Positions 1-6,019 of a stretch of DNA of 6,335 bases are shown in pieces (the first letter of the stretch is position 1; every line of letters begins with the position of its first letter). A model generated the notes under the pieces. The model worked only from the letters and a program-made list of their open reading frames with translations. It ran no database searches and was not told where the DNA came from. The stretch comes from Acidobacteriota bacterium (GTDB lineage: Bacteria > Acidobacteriota > UBA4820 > DSQY01): positions 1-6,335 of the forward strand of contig JAKAIJ010000153.1 of NCBI GenBank assembly GCA_021814355.1, given 5' to 3'. A program made the position numbers and the translations under genes.

Positions 1-315
1 GATCTGGTCCTGCTGATGGAGAACCTGCCCAAGCCCGACGCGGTCATCTACCTCCAGGCCACCGCCGAGAACCTTAAGAAGCGCATCCGGGCCCGGAGCC
101 GGGACTACGAGAAGCAGATCGCGGACGAGTACGTGGAGCGGCTCGCGGAGGCGTACAACTACTTCTTCTTCCACTACCGCGAGACCCCCCTTCTCATCGT
201 GAACACGAATGAGGTAGACTTCAGCAGGAACCAGTCCGAGCTTGACCACCTGCTCTCGCAGGTGAACCGGCTCGAGCACGGGGTGCTGTTGTACGCCCCG
301 CTGGGATCCGGCTGA
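1..315 (+). CDS. Deoxynucleoside kinase (dAK/dGK type), 3' part only
   Basis: The gene enters from outside the window; frame 1 is open from the first base and gives the last 104 residues before a TGA. Members of this family phosphorylate deoxyadenosine, deoxyguanosine or deoxycytidine with ATP in cytosolic nucleoside salvage. Seen here: the hydrophobic strand PDAVIYLQA (residues 12-20 of the fragment), followed by an Arg/Lys-rich helix KKRIRARSRDYEKQI that matches the LID region of these kinases, then an aromatic helix (YNYFFFHY) and a strand LLIVNTNEVDF. The P-loop and the substrate-binding Glu and DRS motifs would lie upstream and cannot be checked. The gene precedes panBCD, an order I recall from several bacterial groups, where folK often lies further upstream. 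The preferred nucleoside cannot be told from this fragment. A dTMP kinase is less likely, because the LID and the C-terminal helix fit the dNK family better. Confidence 0.85.
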   Translation, partial: DLVLLMENLPKPDAVIYLQATAENLKKRIRARSRDYEKQIADEYVERLAEAYNYFFFHYRETPLLIVNTNEVDFSRNQSELDHLLSQVNRLEHGVLLYAPLGSG

Positions 316-337
316 CGGACCGAGACGGGGCGGGACC

Positions 338-352
338 GGGGCCCTGGGCCCC
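338..352 (+). other. Short GC hairpin after the kinase gene
   Basis: GGGGCC (338-343) and GGCCCC (347-352) form a perfect 6-bp stem with a 3-base loop, 22 bases after the kinase stop codon. No T-run follows, so it is not a canonical intrinsic terminator. It may only slow polymerase or protect a 3' end. In DNA this GC-rich it may also be chance. Confidence 0.3.
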
Positions 353-378
353 CCACACGTTCCGCTTTCCCTCAATCC

Positions 379-397
379 CCCCGCGGGCGCGGCGGGG
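379..397 (+). promoter_or_regulatory. Leader hairpin and ribosome binding site of panB
   Basis: CCCCGC (379-384) and GCGGGG (392-397) make a perfect 6-bp stem with a 7-base loop. It ends 10 bases before the panB Shine-Dalgarno sequence AGGAG (408-412), which sits 7 bases before the ATG at 420. I see no convincing -35/-10 pair between the kinase gene and panB, so panB may be read from a promoter further upstream. The hairpin is visible in the sequence; any regulatory role is inference. Confidence 0.35.
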
Positions 398-419
398 ATG
401 GGGAGAAAGGAGACACCCG

Positions 420-1298
420 ATGTCCAAGATCGCCGCGTTTCCGCCCGAGGCTCTTAGTGTGCCCGCCGTGCGCTCCCGCAAGCCGGGCGGGCCCAAGCTC
501 GTCATGCTCACGGCGTACGATTTCCCCTCCGCCAAGCTGGGCGAGGAGGCAGGGGCCGACATCCTGCTCGTGGGCGACTCGCTCGGCATGGTGATCCAGG
601 GCCAGCCCGACACCCTGCGGGTCACCCTCGACCAGATGGTGTACCACTGCTCCATGGTGAGCCGGGCCGCCCGGAGGGCGCTGGTGGTGGCCGATATGCC
701 CTTCTTGACCTATCACACCGGCCTGGACGACGCGGTCCGCCACTGCGGCCGTTGCGTCCAGGAGGGCGGCGTCCAGGCGGTGAAACTCGAGGGGGGGGCC
801 AAGCGCGCCGCCGTCATCCGCCATTTGGTCCAGAACGAGATCCCGGTCATGGGCCACGTGGGGCTGACTCCGCAGTCCATCCACGCCCTGGGCGGGTTCA
901 AGGTCCAGGGAAGGACCCTCGAGGCCGCCCGCCAGCTCGTCGCCGACGCCCGGGCCGCCGAGGAGGCCGGGGCCTTCTGCCTCGTCCTCGAGTGCATCCC
1001 GGCCGAGGTGGCCGCCGAGATCACCGCGACCGTCTCCATCCCCACCATCGGCATCGGGGCCGGTCCACACTGCGACGGCCAGGTGCTGGTGTTCCACGAC
1101 CTGCTTGGGCTCTACGAGGACGCCCGCCTGCCTCGCTTCGTCCGCCGCTACGGAACCTTCGGGACCCAGATGCGCGAGGCAATCGGGCGGTTCCGCGAAG
1201 ACGTGGTCGAGGGCCGGTTCCCCTCGTCCGGCGAGGCCTTCCACCTGCCCGAGGAGACCTCGCGCCTCTTCGAGGAGGAGCGGCGTGCGCATCCTTAG
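420..1298 (+). CDS. panB: 3-methyl-2-oxobutanoate hydroxymethyltransferase (ketopantoate hydroxymethyltransferase)
   Basis: PanB transfers a hydroxymethyl group from 5,10-methylenetetrahydrofolate to alpha-ketoisovalerate, giving ketopantoate, the first committed step of pantothenate and CoA synthesis in the cytosol. The 292-residue product has the whole TIM-barrel signature: VMLTAYD (28-34), VGDSLGM (51-57), ADMPF (91-95), VKLEGG (121-126), GHVGLTPQS (145-153), LECIP (190-194) and IGIGAG (210-215). By alignment from memory with the E. coli enzyme, the Mg2+ ligands are Asp53, Asp92 and Glu124, and Glu191 is the catalytic acid or base. The N-terminus is about 8-10 residues longer than in E. 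coli and the C-terminal tail is also longer. The ATG at 420 is chosen because AGGAG lies 7 bases upstream. panC starts inside the last codons, so the two are probably translationally coupled. Confidence 0.97.
   Translation: MSKIAAFPPEALSVPAVRSRKPGGPKLVMLTAYDFPSAKLGEEAGADILLVGDSLGMVIQGQPDTLRVTLDQMVYHCSMVSRAARRALVVADMPFLTYHTGLDDAVRHCGRCVQEGGVQAVKLEGGAKRAAVIRHLVQNEIPVMGHVGLTPQSIHALGGFKVQGRTLEAARQLVADARAAEEAGAFCLVLECIPAEVAAEITATVSIPTIGIGAGPHCDGQVLVFHDLLGLYEDARLPRFVRRYGTFGTQMREAIGRFREDVVEGRFPSSGEAFHLPEETSRLFEEERRAHP
1273..1278 (+). promoter_or_regulatory. Ribosome binding site that fixes the GTG start of panC
   Basis: AGGAGG at 1273-1278, inside the 3' end of panB, lies 6 bases before GTG at 1285. 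The frame stays open far upstream, but translation from this GTG begins with the typical PanC N-terminus (MRILRT), so the upstream extension is not expected to be made. Confidence 0.8.
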
Positions 1299-2151
1299 GA
1301 CGGCCGCCGAGGCGAGGGCGGCCAGCCGCGCCTGGAAAAGGGAGGGGCTGCGGGTGGCGCTCGTCCCCACCATGGGCTACCTCCACGAGGGGCACCTCTC
1401 CCTGGTGCGCCTGGCCAGGGCCCGCGCCGGCCGCGTGGTCGTCTCCATCTTCGTGAACCCGGCGCAGTTCGGCCCCGCCGAGGATCTGGACCGCTACCCC
1501 CGCGACCTCGCGCGGGACACGGCCCTCTGCGAGGAGGCCGGCGTGGACGCCCTCTTCTGCCCCGACGCCGGCGAGGTCTACCCGCCGGGCTACGCCACCT
1601 ACGTCACGGTGGAAGGCGCCCTCACCGCCGGACTCTGCGGCGCCCGCCGCCCGGGCCACTTCCGGGGCGTCGCCACGGTGGTGGCCAAGCTTTTCGCCAT
1701 GGTCGAGCCCGACGCGGCCGCCTTCGGGCAGAAGGACGCGCAGCAGGTGGCGGTCGTTCGGCGGATGACCGCGGACCTCAACCTTCCGGTGGAACTGCTC
1801 GTGGGCCCCACCGTGCGCGAAACAGACGGCCTCGCCTTGAGCAGCCGGAACGCCTGCCTGACCCCGGCCGAGCGGGCCCAGGCGCCCGTCCTCAAGCGCG
1901 CCCTGGACGCGGCGGCAGCGCGCTTCGAAGCCGGTGAACGCTCGGCCGCCGAGCTCCTGAGCGCCGCCGGGACGGCCCTCGCCGCCGCCCCCCTCGCCCG
2001 TCCGGACTACGTGGACCTCGTGGACGCCGAGACCCTCGAACCGGCCGGTCCGGCGCTCGTGCGCCCGGCCCTCCTTGCCCTCGCCGTCTACTTTGGCGCC
2101 ACGCGGCTCATTGACAACGCCGTGCTGACGCCCTCTTTCGGGAGCTGCTGA
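1285..2151 (+). CDS. panC: Pantothenate synthetase (pantoate--beta-alanine ligase)
   Basis: PanC activates pantoate with ATP to pantoyl-adenylate and joins it to beta-alanine, the last step of pantothenate synthesis. The 288-residue product matches the family length of about 280. It has the HIGH-type motif HEGH (34-37, within PTMGYLHEGH), FVNPAQF (56-62), DLDRYPR (67-73), GHFRGVATVV (124-133), FGQKD (147-151, with Lys150) and the KMSKS-like GLALSSRN (182-189). These bind ATP, pantoate and beta-alanine in known structures. The start is GTG at 1285, supported by AGGAGG 6 bases upstream, and overlaps panB by 14 bases in another frame. The stop codon is 1 base before panD. An upstream in-frame ATG at 1105 would add about 60 residues encoded inside panB and is rejected. 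Confidence 0.97.
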   Translation: MRILRTAAEARAASRAWKREGLRVALVPTMGYLHEGHLSLVRLARARAGRVVVSIFVNPAQFGPAEDLDRYPRDLARDTALCEEAGVDALFCPDAGEVYPPGYATYVTVEGALTAGLCGARRPGHFRGVATVVAKLFAMVEPDAAAFGQKDAQQVAVVRRMTADLNLPVELLVGPTVRETDGLALSSRNACLTPAERAQAPVLKRALDAAAARFEAGERSAAELLSAAGTALAAAPLARPDYVDLVDAETLEPAGPALVRPALLALAVYFGATRLIDNAVLTPSFGSC

Positions 2152-2152
2152 C

Positions 2153-2524
2153 ATGCTGTTGACGATGCTCAAGGGGAAGATCCACCGCGCCACCGTCACC
2201 GAGGCGAATCTCGACTACGAGGGCTCCGTGACCGTGGACGCGGACCTCCTCGACGCCGCGGGGATCCTGCCCTACGAATCGGTGGACATCTACGACGTGA
2301 CCCACGGCGCCCGGGTCCGCACCTACACGATCCCCGGACCGCGGAGGTCGGGAACCGTCTGCATCAACGGCGCCGCGGCCCACCAGGTCCGGAAGGGCGA
2401 CCAGGTGATCCTCTGCGCCTACGCCCAGATGGAGCCGGCCGAGGCCGCCTTTTTCCATCCCCGGGTCGTCCGGGTGGACGGAGACAACCGCATCCTGTCG
2501 GTGTCGCGGTATGGCCTCGACTGA
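2153..2524 (+). CDS. panD: Aspartate 1-decarboxylase proenzyme (pyruvoyl type)
   Basis: PanD decarboxylates L-aspartate to beta-alanine, the second substrate of PanC. It is made as a proenzyme that cleaves itself between Gly24 and Ser25, turning the Ser into the catalytic pyruvoyl group. Both are present here in YEGS (22-25), at the same numbering as E. coli PanD. Other active-site residues are kept as well: Lys9, His11, Tyr22, Arg54, Thr57, Tyr58 and Asn72 in the INGAAAH motif (71-77). The length of 123 residues is normal. The ATG at 2153 has GGAG 8 bases upstream; an internal ATG (Met5) is possible, but family members start like this one. The gene follows panC by 1 base, so the two are almost certainly co-translated. 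No PanZ-like maturation factor is visible in the window. Confidence 0.96.
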   Translation: MLLTMLKGKIHRATVTEANLDYEGSVTVDADLLDAAGILPYESVDIYDVTHGARVRTYTIPGPRRSGTVCINGAAAHQVRKGDQVILCAYAQMEPAEAAFFHPRVVRVDGDNRILSVSRYGLD

Positions 2525-2535
2525 ATTTTTTTAGG

Positions 2536-2566
2536 CCCTCGCCGGTGCCCTGGCGGCGGGTTTTTT
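2536..2566 (+). terminator. Probable intrinsic terminator of the panBCD operon
   Basis: CGCC (2540-2543) pairs with GGCG (2552-2555) and CCC (2536-2538) with GGG (2558-2560) across a small internal bulge, with the 8-base loop at 2544-2551. Six T follow directly (2561-2566). It begins 12 bases after the panD stop codon. A separate run of seven T lies just before the stem (2526-2532); it does not make the element bidirectional, since it reads as A on the other strand upstream of nothing useful. Confidence 0.65.
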
Positions 2567-2574
2567 CCGGCTTC

Positions 2575-2603
2575 CGGGCGCGGACTTTCCCCGCCCGCGG
2601 AGG
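2575..2603 (+). promoter_or_regulatory. Leader hairpin abutting the malic enzyme ribosome binding site
   Basis: CGGGCG (2575-2580) pairs with CGCCCG (2592-2597). The stem extends inward by two G-C pairs past a bulged C2581, leaving the loop ACTTTC (2584-2589). The ribosome binding site GGAGG (2599-2603) starts 1 base after the stem and lies 8 bases before ATG 2612. No -35/-10 pair is obvious between the terminator and this gene, so the promoter may be of another sigma class, or transcription may read through from panD. A role in controlling translation is inference. Confidence 0.35.
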
Positions 2604-2611
2604 GGATGGCC

Positions 2612-4345
2612 ATGAAGAGCTTTTCGTTCAAAATTGACCCGCTCACGGGCGAGGAATACTACGAGGTCTACCTGCGCGGCTCCCACCTGCTCTCGGACCC
2701 GCTCCTGAACAAGGGCTCGGCCTTCTCCCGGGAGGAGCGCTCCGCCCTCGAGCTACTGGGCCTCATGCCGGACGGCGTCTCCACGCTGGAGGATCAGGTG
2801 AGCCGGGCGCTCGAGGCCTACCGGCGCAAGCCCGACGACCTGGAGCGCTACATCTACCTCCTCGGCCTGCTCAACCGGAACGAGACCCTCTTCTACGAGC
2901 TGCTCTCCCAGAACCTCGACGAGATGGTTCCGGTGGTCTACACGCCGACGGTGGGCCAGGCCTGCATGATGATGAGCCGGATCATGCGGCGGGCCCGGGG
3001 CGTCTACATCAGCCCCGAGAACATCGGCAACGTGGACGCGATTCTCCAGAGCGTCTCTTTGCCAGAGGTCAAGCTCGTCGTCGCCACCGACGGGGAGCGC
3101 ATCCTGGGGCTGGGCGACCTGGGCGCCGACGGCATGGGAATTCCCGTGGGCAAGGTGAGCCTCTACGTGGCGGCGGGCGGCCTCCATCCCGCGTGCTGCC
3201 TGCCCGTGTGCCTCGACGTGGGGACGAACGCCGAGCGGCTCCTGGGTGACCCGCTCTACCTCGGCTACCGCCACCCGCGCCTCGAGGGGCAGCCCTACTA
3301 CGACTTCATGGAGCGGTTCATCCTCGGCCTCAAGCGGAATTTCCCCGGCATGCTCCTCCAGTGGGAGGACTTCGCCAAGCACAAGGCCTTCGACCTGCTC
3401 CACCGCTACCGCGCGCGCATTCCCTCCTTCAACGACGACATCCAGGGGACGGGCGCCACCGCCTGCGCTGCGCTCATGACCGCCATGCGGATCAAGCGCC
3501 AGCCCTTCCGCGACCAGCGCTTTGTCCTCGTCGGCATGGGCCAGGCGGGCACCGGCATCGCCGACGGCATCCGGGCCCTCCTGATGGAGGAGGGGCTCTC
3601 GCACGAGGAGGCGTGCCGGCGCATCTACGCCGTGGACCAAGCGGGGCTCCTGATGCAGGATACCCCGGGGCTCGAGCCCCAGCAGCGGCCTTACGCTCAG
3701 CCCCGCTCGGCCGTGGCGGGCTGGAGGCTCGCCCGGGAAGGCGCCGTCGGCTTGGCGGACGTCGTGGCCAACGCCGGGGCGACGGTCCTCGCGGGGGTCA
3801 CGGCGAAGCGCGGGCTCTTCGATGGGGAGATCCTCGCCCGGATGGGAAAGAACTCCGAGCGCCCCGTCATCCTCGCCCTCTCCAACCCCACGGCGAAGAC
3901 CGAGTGCACGCCCGAGCAGGCCCTGCAAGCCACCGGCGGCCGGGCCCTTCTGGCCACGGGGAGCCCCTTCGCGCCGGTCTCCTGGGAGGGCCGCGAGGTC
4001 TGCTTCTCCCAGTGCAACAACCTCTACGTCTTCCCCGGCGTGGGCCTGGGGGCGCTGGTGAGCCACGCCTCCCAGGTCACCGACGAGATGTTCGCGGCGG
4101 CGAGCAAGGCCCTGAGCGCCCTGGTGACCCAGGAGCAGATGGACCGAGGCCTGCTGCTGCCCGAGATGCGCGACATCCGGAAGGCCTCCTTCGCCGTGGC
4201 CCTGGCCGTCGCGCGCGAGGCCCGCGAGGCGGGGCTGGGGCGGCTCATTCCTGACACCCACCTCATGGCCGTCATCGCCAAGGCCCAGTGGGAGCCCCAC
4301 TTCTACCCCTACCGGTCCGGCCAGCCGCACGCGGCGCGCGGCTAA
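2612..4345 (+). CDS. maeA: NAD-dependent malic enzyme, large (SfcA/MaeA) form
   Basis: Malic enzyme oxidatively decarboxylates L-malate to pyruvate and CO2 with reduction of NAD(P)+, linking the TCA cycle to pyruvate. The 577-residue product is the long form shared by E. coli MaeA and eukaryotic enzymes, not the phosphotransacetylase-fused MaeB. In order: PLLNKGSAF (30-38), VVYTPTVG (108-115, catalytic Tyr110), TDGERILGLGDLG (159-171), GMGIPVGK (174-181, general-base Lys181), WEDF (251-254, metal ligands Glu252 and Asp253), FNDDIQGT (273-280, metal ligand Asp276), the dinucleotide motif GMGQAG (308-313), LSNPTAKTE (423-431), ATGSPF (448-453) and QCNNLYVFPGVGLG (467-480). Gln358 aligns from memory with the Gln that marks NAD-preferring enzymes, so NAD preference is inferred. 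ATG 2612 is preferred over ATG 2606, because the GGAGG site is 8 bases from 2612 but would nearly touch 2606. Confidence 0.95.
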   Translation: MKSFSFKIDPLTGEEYYEVYLRGSHLLSDPLLNKGSAFSREERSALELLGLMPDGVSTLEDQVSRALEAYRRKPDDLERYIYLLGLLNRNETLFYELLSQNLDEMVPVVYTPTVGQACMMMSRIMRRARGVYISPENIGNVDAILQSVSLPEVKLVVATDGERILGLGDLGADGMGIPVGKVSLYVAAGGLHPACCLPVCLDVGTNAERLLGDPLYLGYRHPRLEGQPYYDFMERFILGLKRNFPGMLLQWEDFAKHKAFDLLHRYRARIPSFNDDIQGTGATACAALMTAMRIKRQPFRDQRFVLVGMGQAGTGIADGIRALLMEEGLSHEEACRRIYAVDQAGLLMQDTPGLEPQQRPYAQPRSAVAGWRLAREGAVGLADVVANAGATVLAGVTAKRGLFDGEILARMGKNSERPVILALSNPTAKTECTPEQALQATGGRALLATGSPFAPVSWEGREVCFSQCNNLYVFPGVGLGALVSHASQVTDEMFAAASKALSALVTQEQMDRGLLLPEMRDIRKASFAVALAVAREAREAGLGRLIPDTHLMAVIAKAQWEPHFYPYRSGQPHAARG

Positions 4346-4454
4346 CCCCGGTTTATCCGCCGGTGCAACCGGATCACTGGCGAAATCCGGGCCAGGCTCG
4401 CCCGCGCCAACGCCTTGCGGGCCTCGGTGGCGACCTTTCGAAGCGGACGGGGTG
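4346..4454. other. Convergent intergenic region with one inverted repeat
   Basis: This 109-base gap lies between the 3' ends of maeA (+) and the exported-protein gene (-). CCGGTT (4348-4353) and AACCGG (4367-4372) form a perfect 6-bp inverted repeat with a 13-base spacer, right after the maeA stop. No T-run follows on either strand, so I cannot call an intrinsic terminator. Termination here may depend on Rho or on the weak stem. Confidence 0.35.
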
Positions 4455-5120
4455 CTACTCGTAGACTTTGTCTTCTACCCGCAGGCGCCGGAGGTAGAGC
4501 ACCTCGCAGGAGCCGTCGCCGGTGTCCTCGCGGCTCGTGGAGGAGGTCCACCAGCAGGTGAAGTCGCCCTTCCGGCCGTCCACCTTCACCAGCTCCCCCG
4601 ACAGTTCCACCAAGTCCCCGGCTCCTAGGGACCTGGCCGCGCGGGTCAGGTTCTCGTCCGCCGGAATGAGGTGAGTGTTGGAGGAATACCGCGCCACGAA
4701 CCGCTCGTCGCGGGGGAAATCGTCCCCGTGCTCCCAGTAGTACCACCGGTTGGACTGGGACCAGTCGAGCCGGCGGTAGAGGTCCCCCTGCAGGAGTTCG
4801 CCCCAGGCTACCGCCACGTCGCAGGGCGCCAGGAGGGAGTTCCACCCGGAATAGTAGTTCTCCCGCCCTACCACCACGCCCCGGAGGGTGTAACGGGCGA
4901 GGGGGGTGAGCACAAAGTCGTAGCCCCCTTTGGAGAATTGGAGGTTCCGGGGGTGCTCGATTCTTTCCTGGACGGGGTCCTCCGCGGGGGAGATGGGGGT
5001 GGGGTCGTATCCCGACGGGACGGGCCCGCACGCCAGGCTCGTTGCGAGAATCGCCGCTGCCAGGATAGGCGCCGGACACGGCCCGGCGGTCCCGGCCGAG
5101 CCGGTTTTCCCGCTCCCCAT
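4455..5120 (-). CDS. Conserved exported protein of unknown function, possible lipoprotein
   Basis: The function is not known to me. The 221-residue product begins with a basic N-terminus and a hydrophobic stretch ILAAAILATSLAC (19-31), a signal sequence. Cys31 could be lipidated, although the -3 residue is Ser rather than the usual Leu, so cleavage by signal peptidase I is the alternative. A Pro-rich linker (32-50) leads to a compact domain with SQSNRWYYW (121-129), SSNTHLIPADE (146-156), GDLVELSGELVKVDG (168-182) and TSREDTGDGSCEVLYL (195-210). I recall unnamed proteins with a closely similar pattern (Trp/Tyr cluster, HLIPAD, then DTGxGxCE) from other proteobacteria; I give no family number. 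Four Cys (31, 100, 189, 205) would be outside the cytoplasm. The start is ATG at 5120, with GGAGG 5 bases upstream; the frame is open further upstream, but that part does not look like protein and crosses the divergent msrA leader. Confidence 0.82.
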   Translation of the reverse strand: MGSGKTGSAGTAGPCPAPILAAAILATSLACGPVPSGYDPTPISPAEDPVQERIEHPRNLQFSKGGYDFVLTPLARYTLRGVVVGRENYYSGWNSLLAPCDVAVAWGELLQGDLYRRLDWSQSNRWYYWEHGDDFPRDERFVARYSSNTHLIPADENLTRAARSLGAGDLVELSGELVKVDGRKGDFTCWWTSSTSREDTGDGSCEVLYLRRLRVEDKVYE

Positions 5121-5125
5121 CCATC

Positions 5126-5145
5126 CCTCCCGCCCCAGCATTGTA
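5126..5145 (-). promoter_or_regulatory. Ribosome binding site and possible -10 box of the exported-protein gene
   Basis: On the minus strand GGAGG (5130-5126) stands 5 bases before ATG 5120, which fixes the start. Further upstream TACAAT (5145-5140) matches 5 of 6 positions of a sigma-70 -10 box. No good -35 hexamer lies 16-18 bases further up, and the leader would be only about 12 bases. The ribosome binding site is firm; the promoter is tentative. Confidence 0.45.
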
Positions 5146-5151
5146 CAGAAA

Positions 5152-5180
5152 CTCCGGCCGTTCCGCAGCCGGAGAACGGC
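5152..5180. promoter_or_regulatory. Interleaved inverted repeats in the divergent intergenic region
   Basis: CTCCGGC (5152-5158) pairs perfectly with GCCGGAG (5168-5174), and GCCGTTC (5157-5163) pairs perfectly with GAACGGC (5174-5180). The arms alternate (A, B, A', B') and share one or two bases at their joins, so as RNA they would form either of two exclusive hairpins. As DNA the site could be an operator between the exported-protein gene and msrA, placed just upstream of the possible -10 box of the minus-strand gene. The repeats are seen; the regulatory role is inferred. Confidence 0.4.
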
Positions 5181-5256
5181 GGGGACGATTTGCCGAACTT
5201 TGCCTTCCCTTTTTGCTCGGTCGTAGGGGCTCGCCTTCGCCCGGCTCCGGTCGTGC

Positions 5257-5272
5257 AAATATTTCCCCCCCC
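5257..5272. other. AT palindrome followed by a run of eight C upstream of msrA
   Basis: AAATATTT (5257-5264), an 8-base palindrome and a rare AT island here, runs straight into eight C (5265-5272). This lies 30-45 bases before the msrA start and could contain the msrA promoter, but no standard -35/-10 pair is convincing. C-runs of this length can slip during replication. Confidence 0.35.
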
Positions 5273-5290
5273 GCGGCGTTGTCTTGTTCC

Positions 5291-5296
5291 GAGGAG
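5291..5296 (+). promoter_or_regulatory. Ribosome binding site of the exported form of msrA
   Basis: GAGGAG ends 5 bases before ATG 5302. It favours this ATG over an in-frame TTG at 5284, which lies upstream of the site and would add only six residues before the signal peptide. Confidence 0.7.
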
Positions 5297-5301
5297 ATCT
5301 C

Positions 5302-5961
5302 ATGCACCGGCGGATTGCCCTTCTCGTGTGGATGTCGCTCGCGGCGGGCGCTACGGCTGCGCTCGCCCCTCCCCGTCCGGCATCGCCCGGCCACGGGCCC
5401 CAGGAGGAGCCGCCGATGCAGAAACGGGAGACGGTCACCCTGGGAGGAGGCTGCTTCTGGTGCGTGGAGGCGGTCTACCAGGAGCTGAAGGGCGTCTTGG
5501 CGGTGGAGCCGGGTTACTCCGGCGGCGACGTGAAAGCCCCCAGCTACCGCGAGGTCTGCACGGGGGCCACGGGCCACGCCGAGGTGGTCCAGATCACTTT
5601 CGACCCCTCGGTTCTTTCTCTCAAGGAGCTTCTTGAGGTCTTCTTCGCGGTCCACGACCCCACCACCCCAAACCGCCAGGGCGCCGACGCGGGGAGCCAA
5701 TACCGGTCGGTCATCTTCTACCGCGACGCGGCACAGAAAGAGACCGCCGAGGAAGTCATGCGCGAGGTGGCGGCCGAAAAGCTCTACCCGGCCCCCCTCG
5801 TGACCCAACTGACGCCCTTCCGGGCCTTCTACAAGGCCGAGGAGTACCACCAGGATTACTACCGGAGGAACGGTGACCAGCCCTACTGCCAGCTCGTCAT
5901 CTCCCCCAAGCTGGCCAAGTTCCGGAAGAAGTTCGCCGACAAGTTGAAGCCGTCGCCCTGA
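5302..5961 (+). CDS. msrA: Peptide-methionine (S)-S-oxide reductase with a signal peptide
   Basis: MsrA reduces the S form of methionine sulfoxide in oxidised proteins back to methionine. The 219-residue product begins with a signal peptide: MHRR, then the hydrophobic stretch IALLVWMSLAAGATAALA (5-22), then a Pro-rich linker (23-38). The catalytic domain starts near residue 42 with the motif GCFWC (50-54, catalytic Cys51). GYSGG (71-75), Tyr82, HAE (92-94, Glu94), DAGSQYRS (129-136, Asp129 and Tyr134) and QPYCQLVISPK (193-203) follow; the active-site numbering happens to equal that of E. coli MsrA. Cys196 or Cys54 is the likely resolving Cys. The protein should act in the periplasm or at the cell surface. 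The gene is divergent from an exported-protein gene. A second start at 5416 (181 residues) would give a cytosolic enzyme. No MsrB domain is fused, and no msrB is in the window. Confidence 0.95.
   Translation: MHRRIALLVWMSLAAGATAALAPPRPASPGHGPQEEPPMQKRETVTLGGGCFWCVEAVYQELKGVLAVEPGYSGGDVKAPSYREVCTGATGHAEVVQITFDPSVLSLKELLEVFFAVHDPTTPNRQGADAGSQYRSVIFYRDAAQKETAEEVMREVAAEKLYPAPLVTQLTPFRAFYKAEEYHQDYYRRNGDQPYCQLVISPKLAKFRKKFADKLKPSP
5402..5418 (+). promoter_or_regulatory. Internal ribosome binding site and second ATG in msrA
   Basis: AGGAGG (5402-5407) stands 8 bases before an in-frame ATG at 5416 (Met39). A start here begins MQKRETVTLGGGCFWC, which is what cytosolic MsrA proteins usually look like. 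The site is as good as, or better than, the one for the upstream ATG. The same bases also encode Gln-Glu-Glu of the linker, so chance cannot be excluded. Confidence 0.45.
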
Positions 5962-6019
5962 AGACGGGCCGCAAAGCACCGTCCTCGGCATCGCCGGATT
6001 TCAAACAGTCAAAACGGGC

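Noticed and set aside
1105..1284. N-terminal extension of panC from ATG 1105
   Set aside because: It lies wholly within panB, is Ser/Arg/Pro-rich, and PanC family members begin at the residues encoded from 1285.
1021..2199. 392-codon minus-strand frame over panC, and a 333-codon one over panB (372-1373)
   Set aside because: Both lie opposite clear pan genes and give repetitive Gly/Arg/His-rich sequence typical of antisense frames in high-GC DNA.
2753..4330. 525-codon open frame on the minus strand across the malic enzyme gene
   Set aside because: It is a shadow of the GC-biased maeA codons: low-complexity His/Gly/Glu/Leu-rich translation, no family motif and no ribosome binding site.
5121..5438. 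N-terminal extension of the minus-strand exported protein to 5438
   Set aside because: It would put the signal sequence more than 100 residues inside the protein and would overlap the start of msrA. The ribosome binding site at 5126-5130 supports 5120.
4342..5991. 549-codon minus-strand frame spanning the exported-protein gene and msrA
   Set aside because: It covers two well-supported genes in other frames, has Arg/Pro/Gly-rich composition and shows no recognisable domain.
5982..6001. Possible terminator after msrA (CGGC-ATC-GCCG)
   Set aside because: Only a 4-bp stem with a short GATTTC tail; too weak to call.
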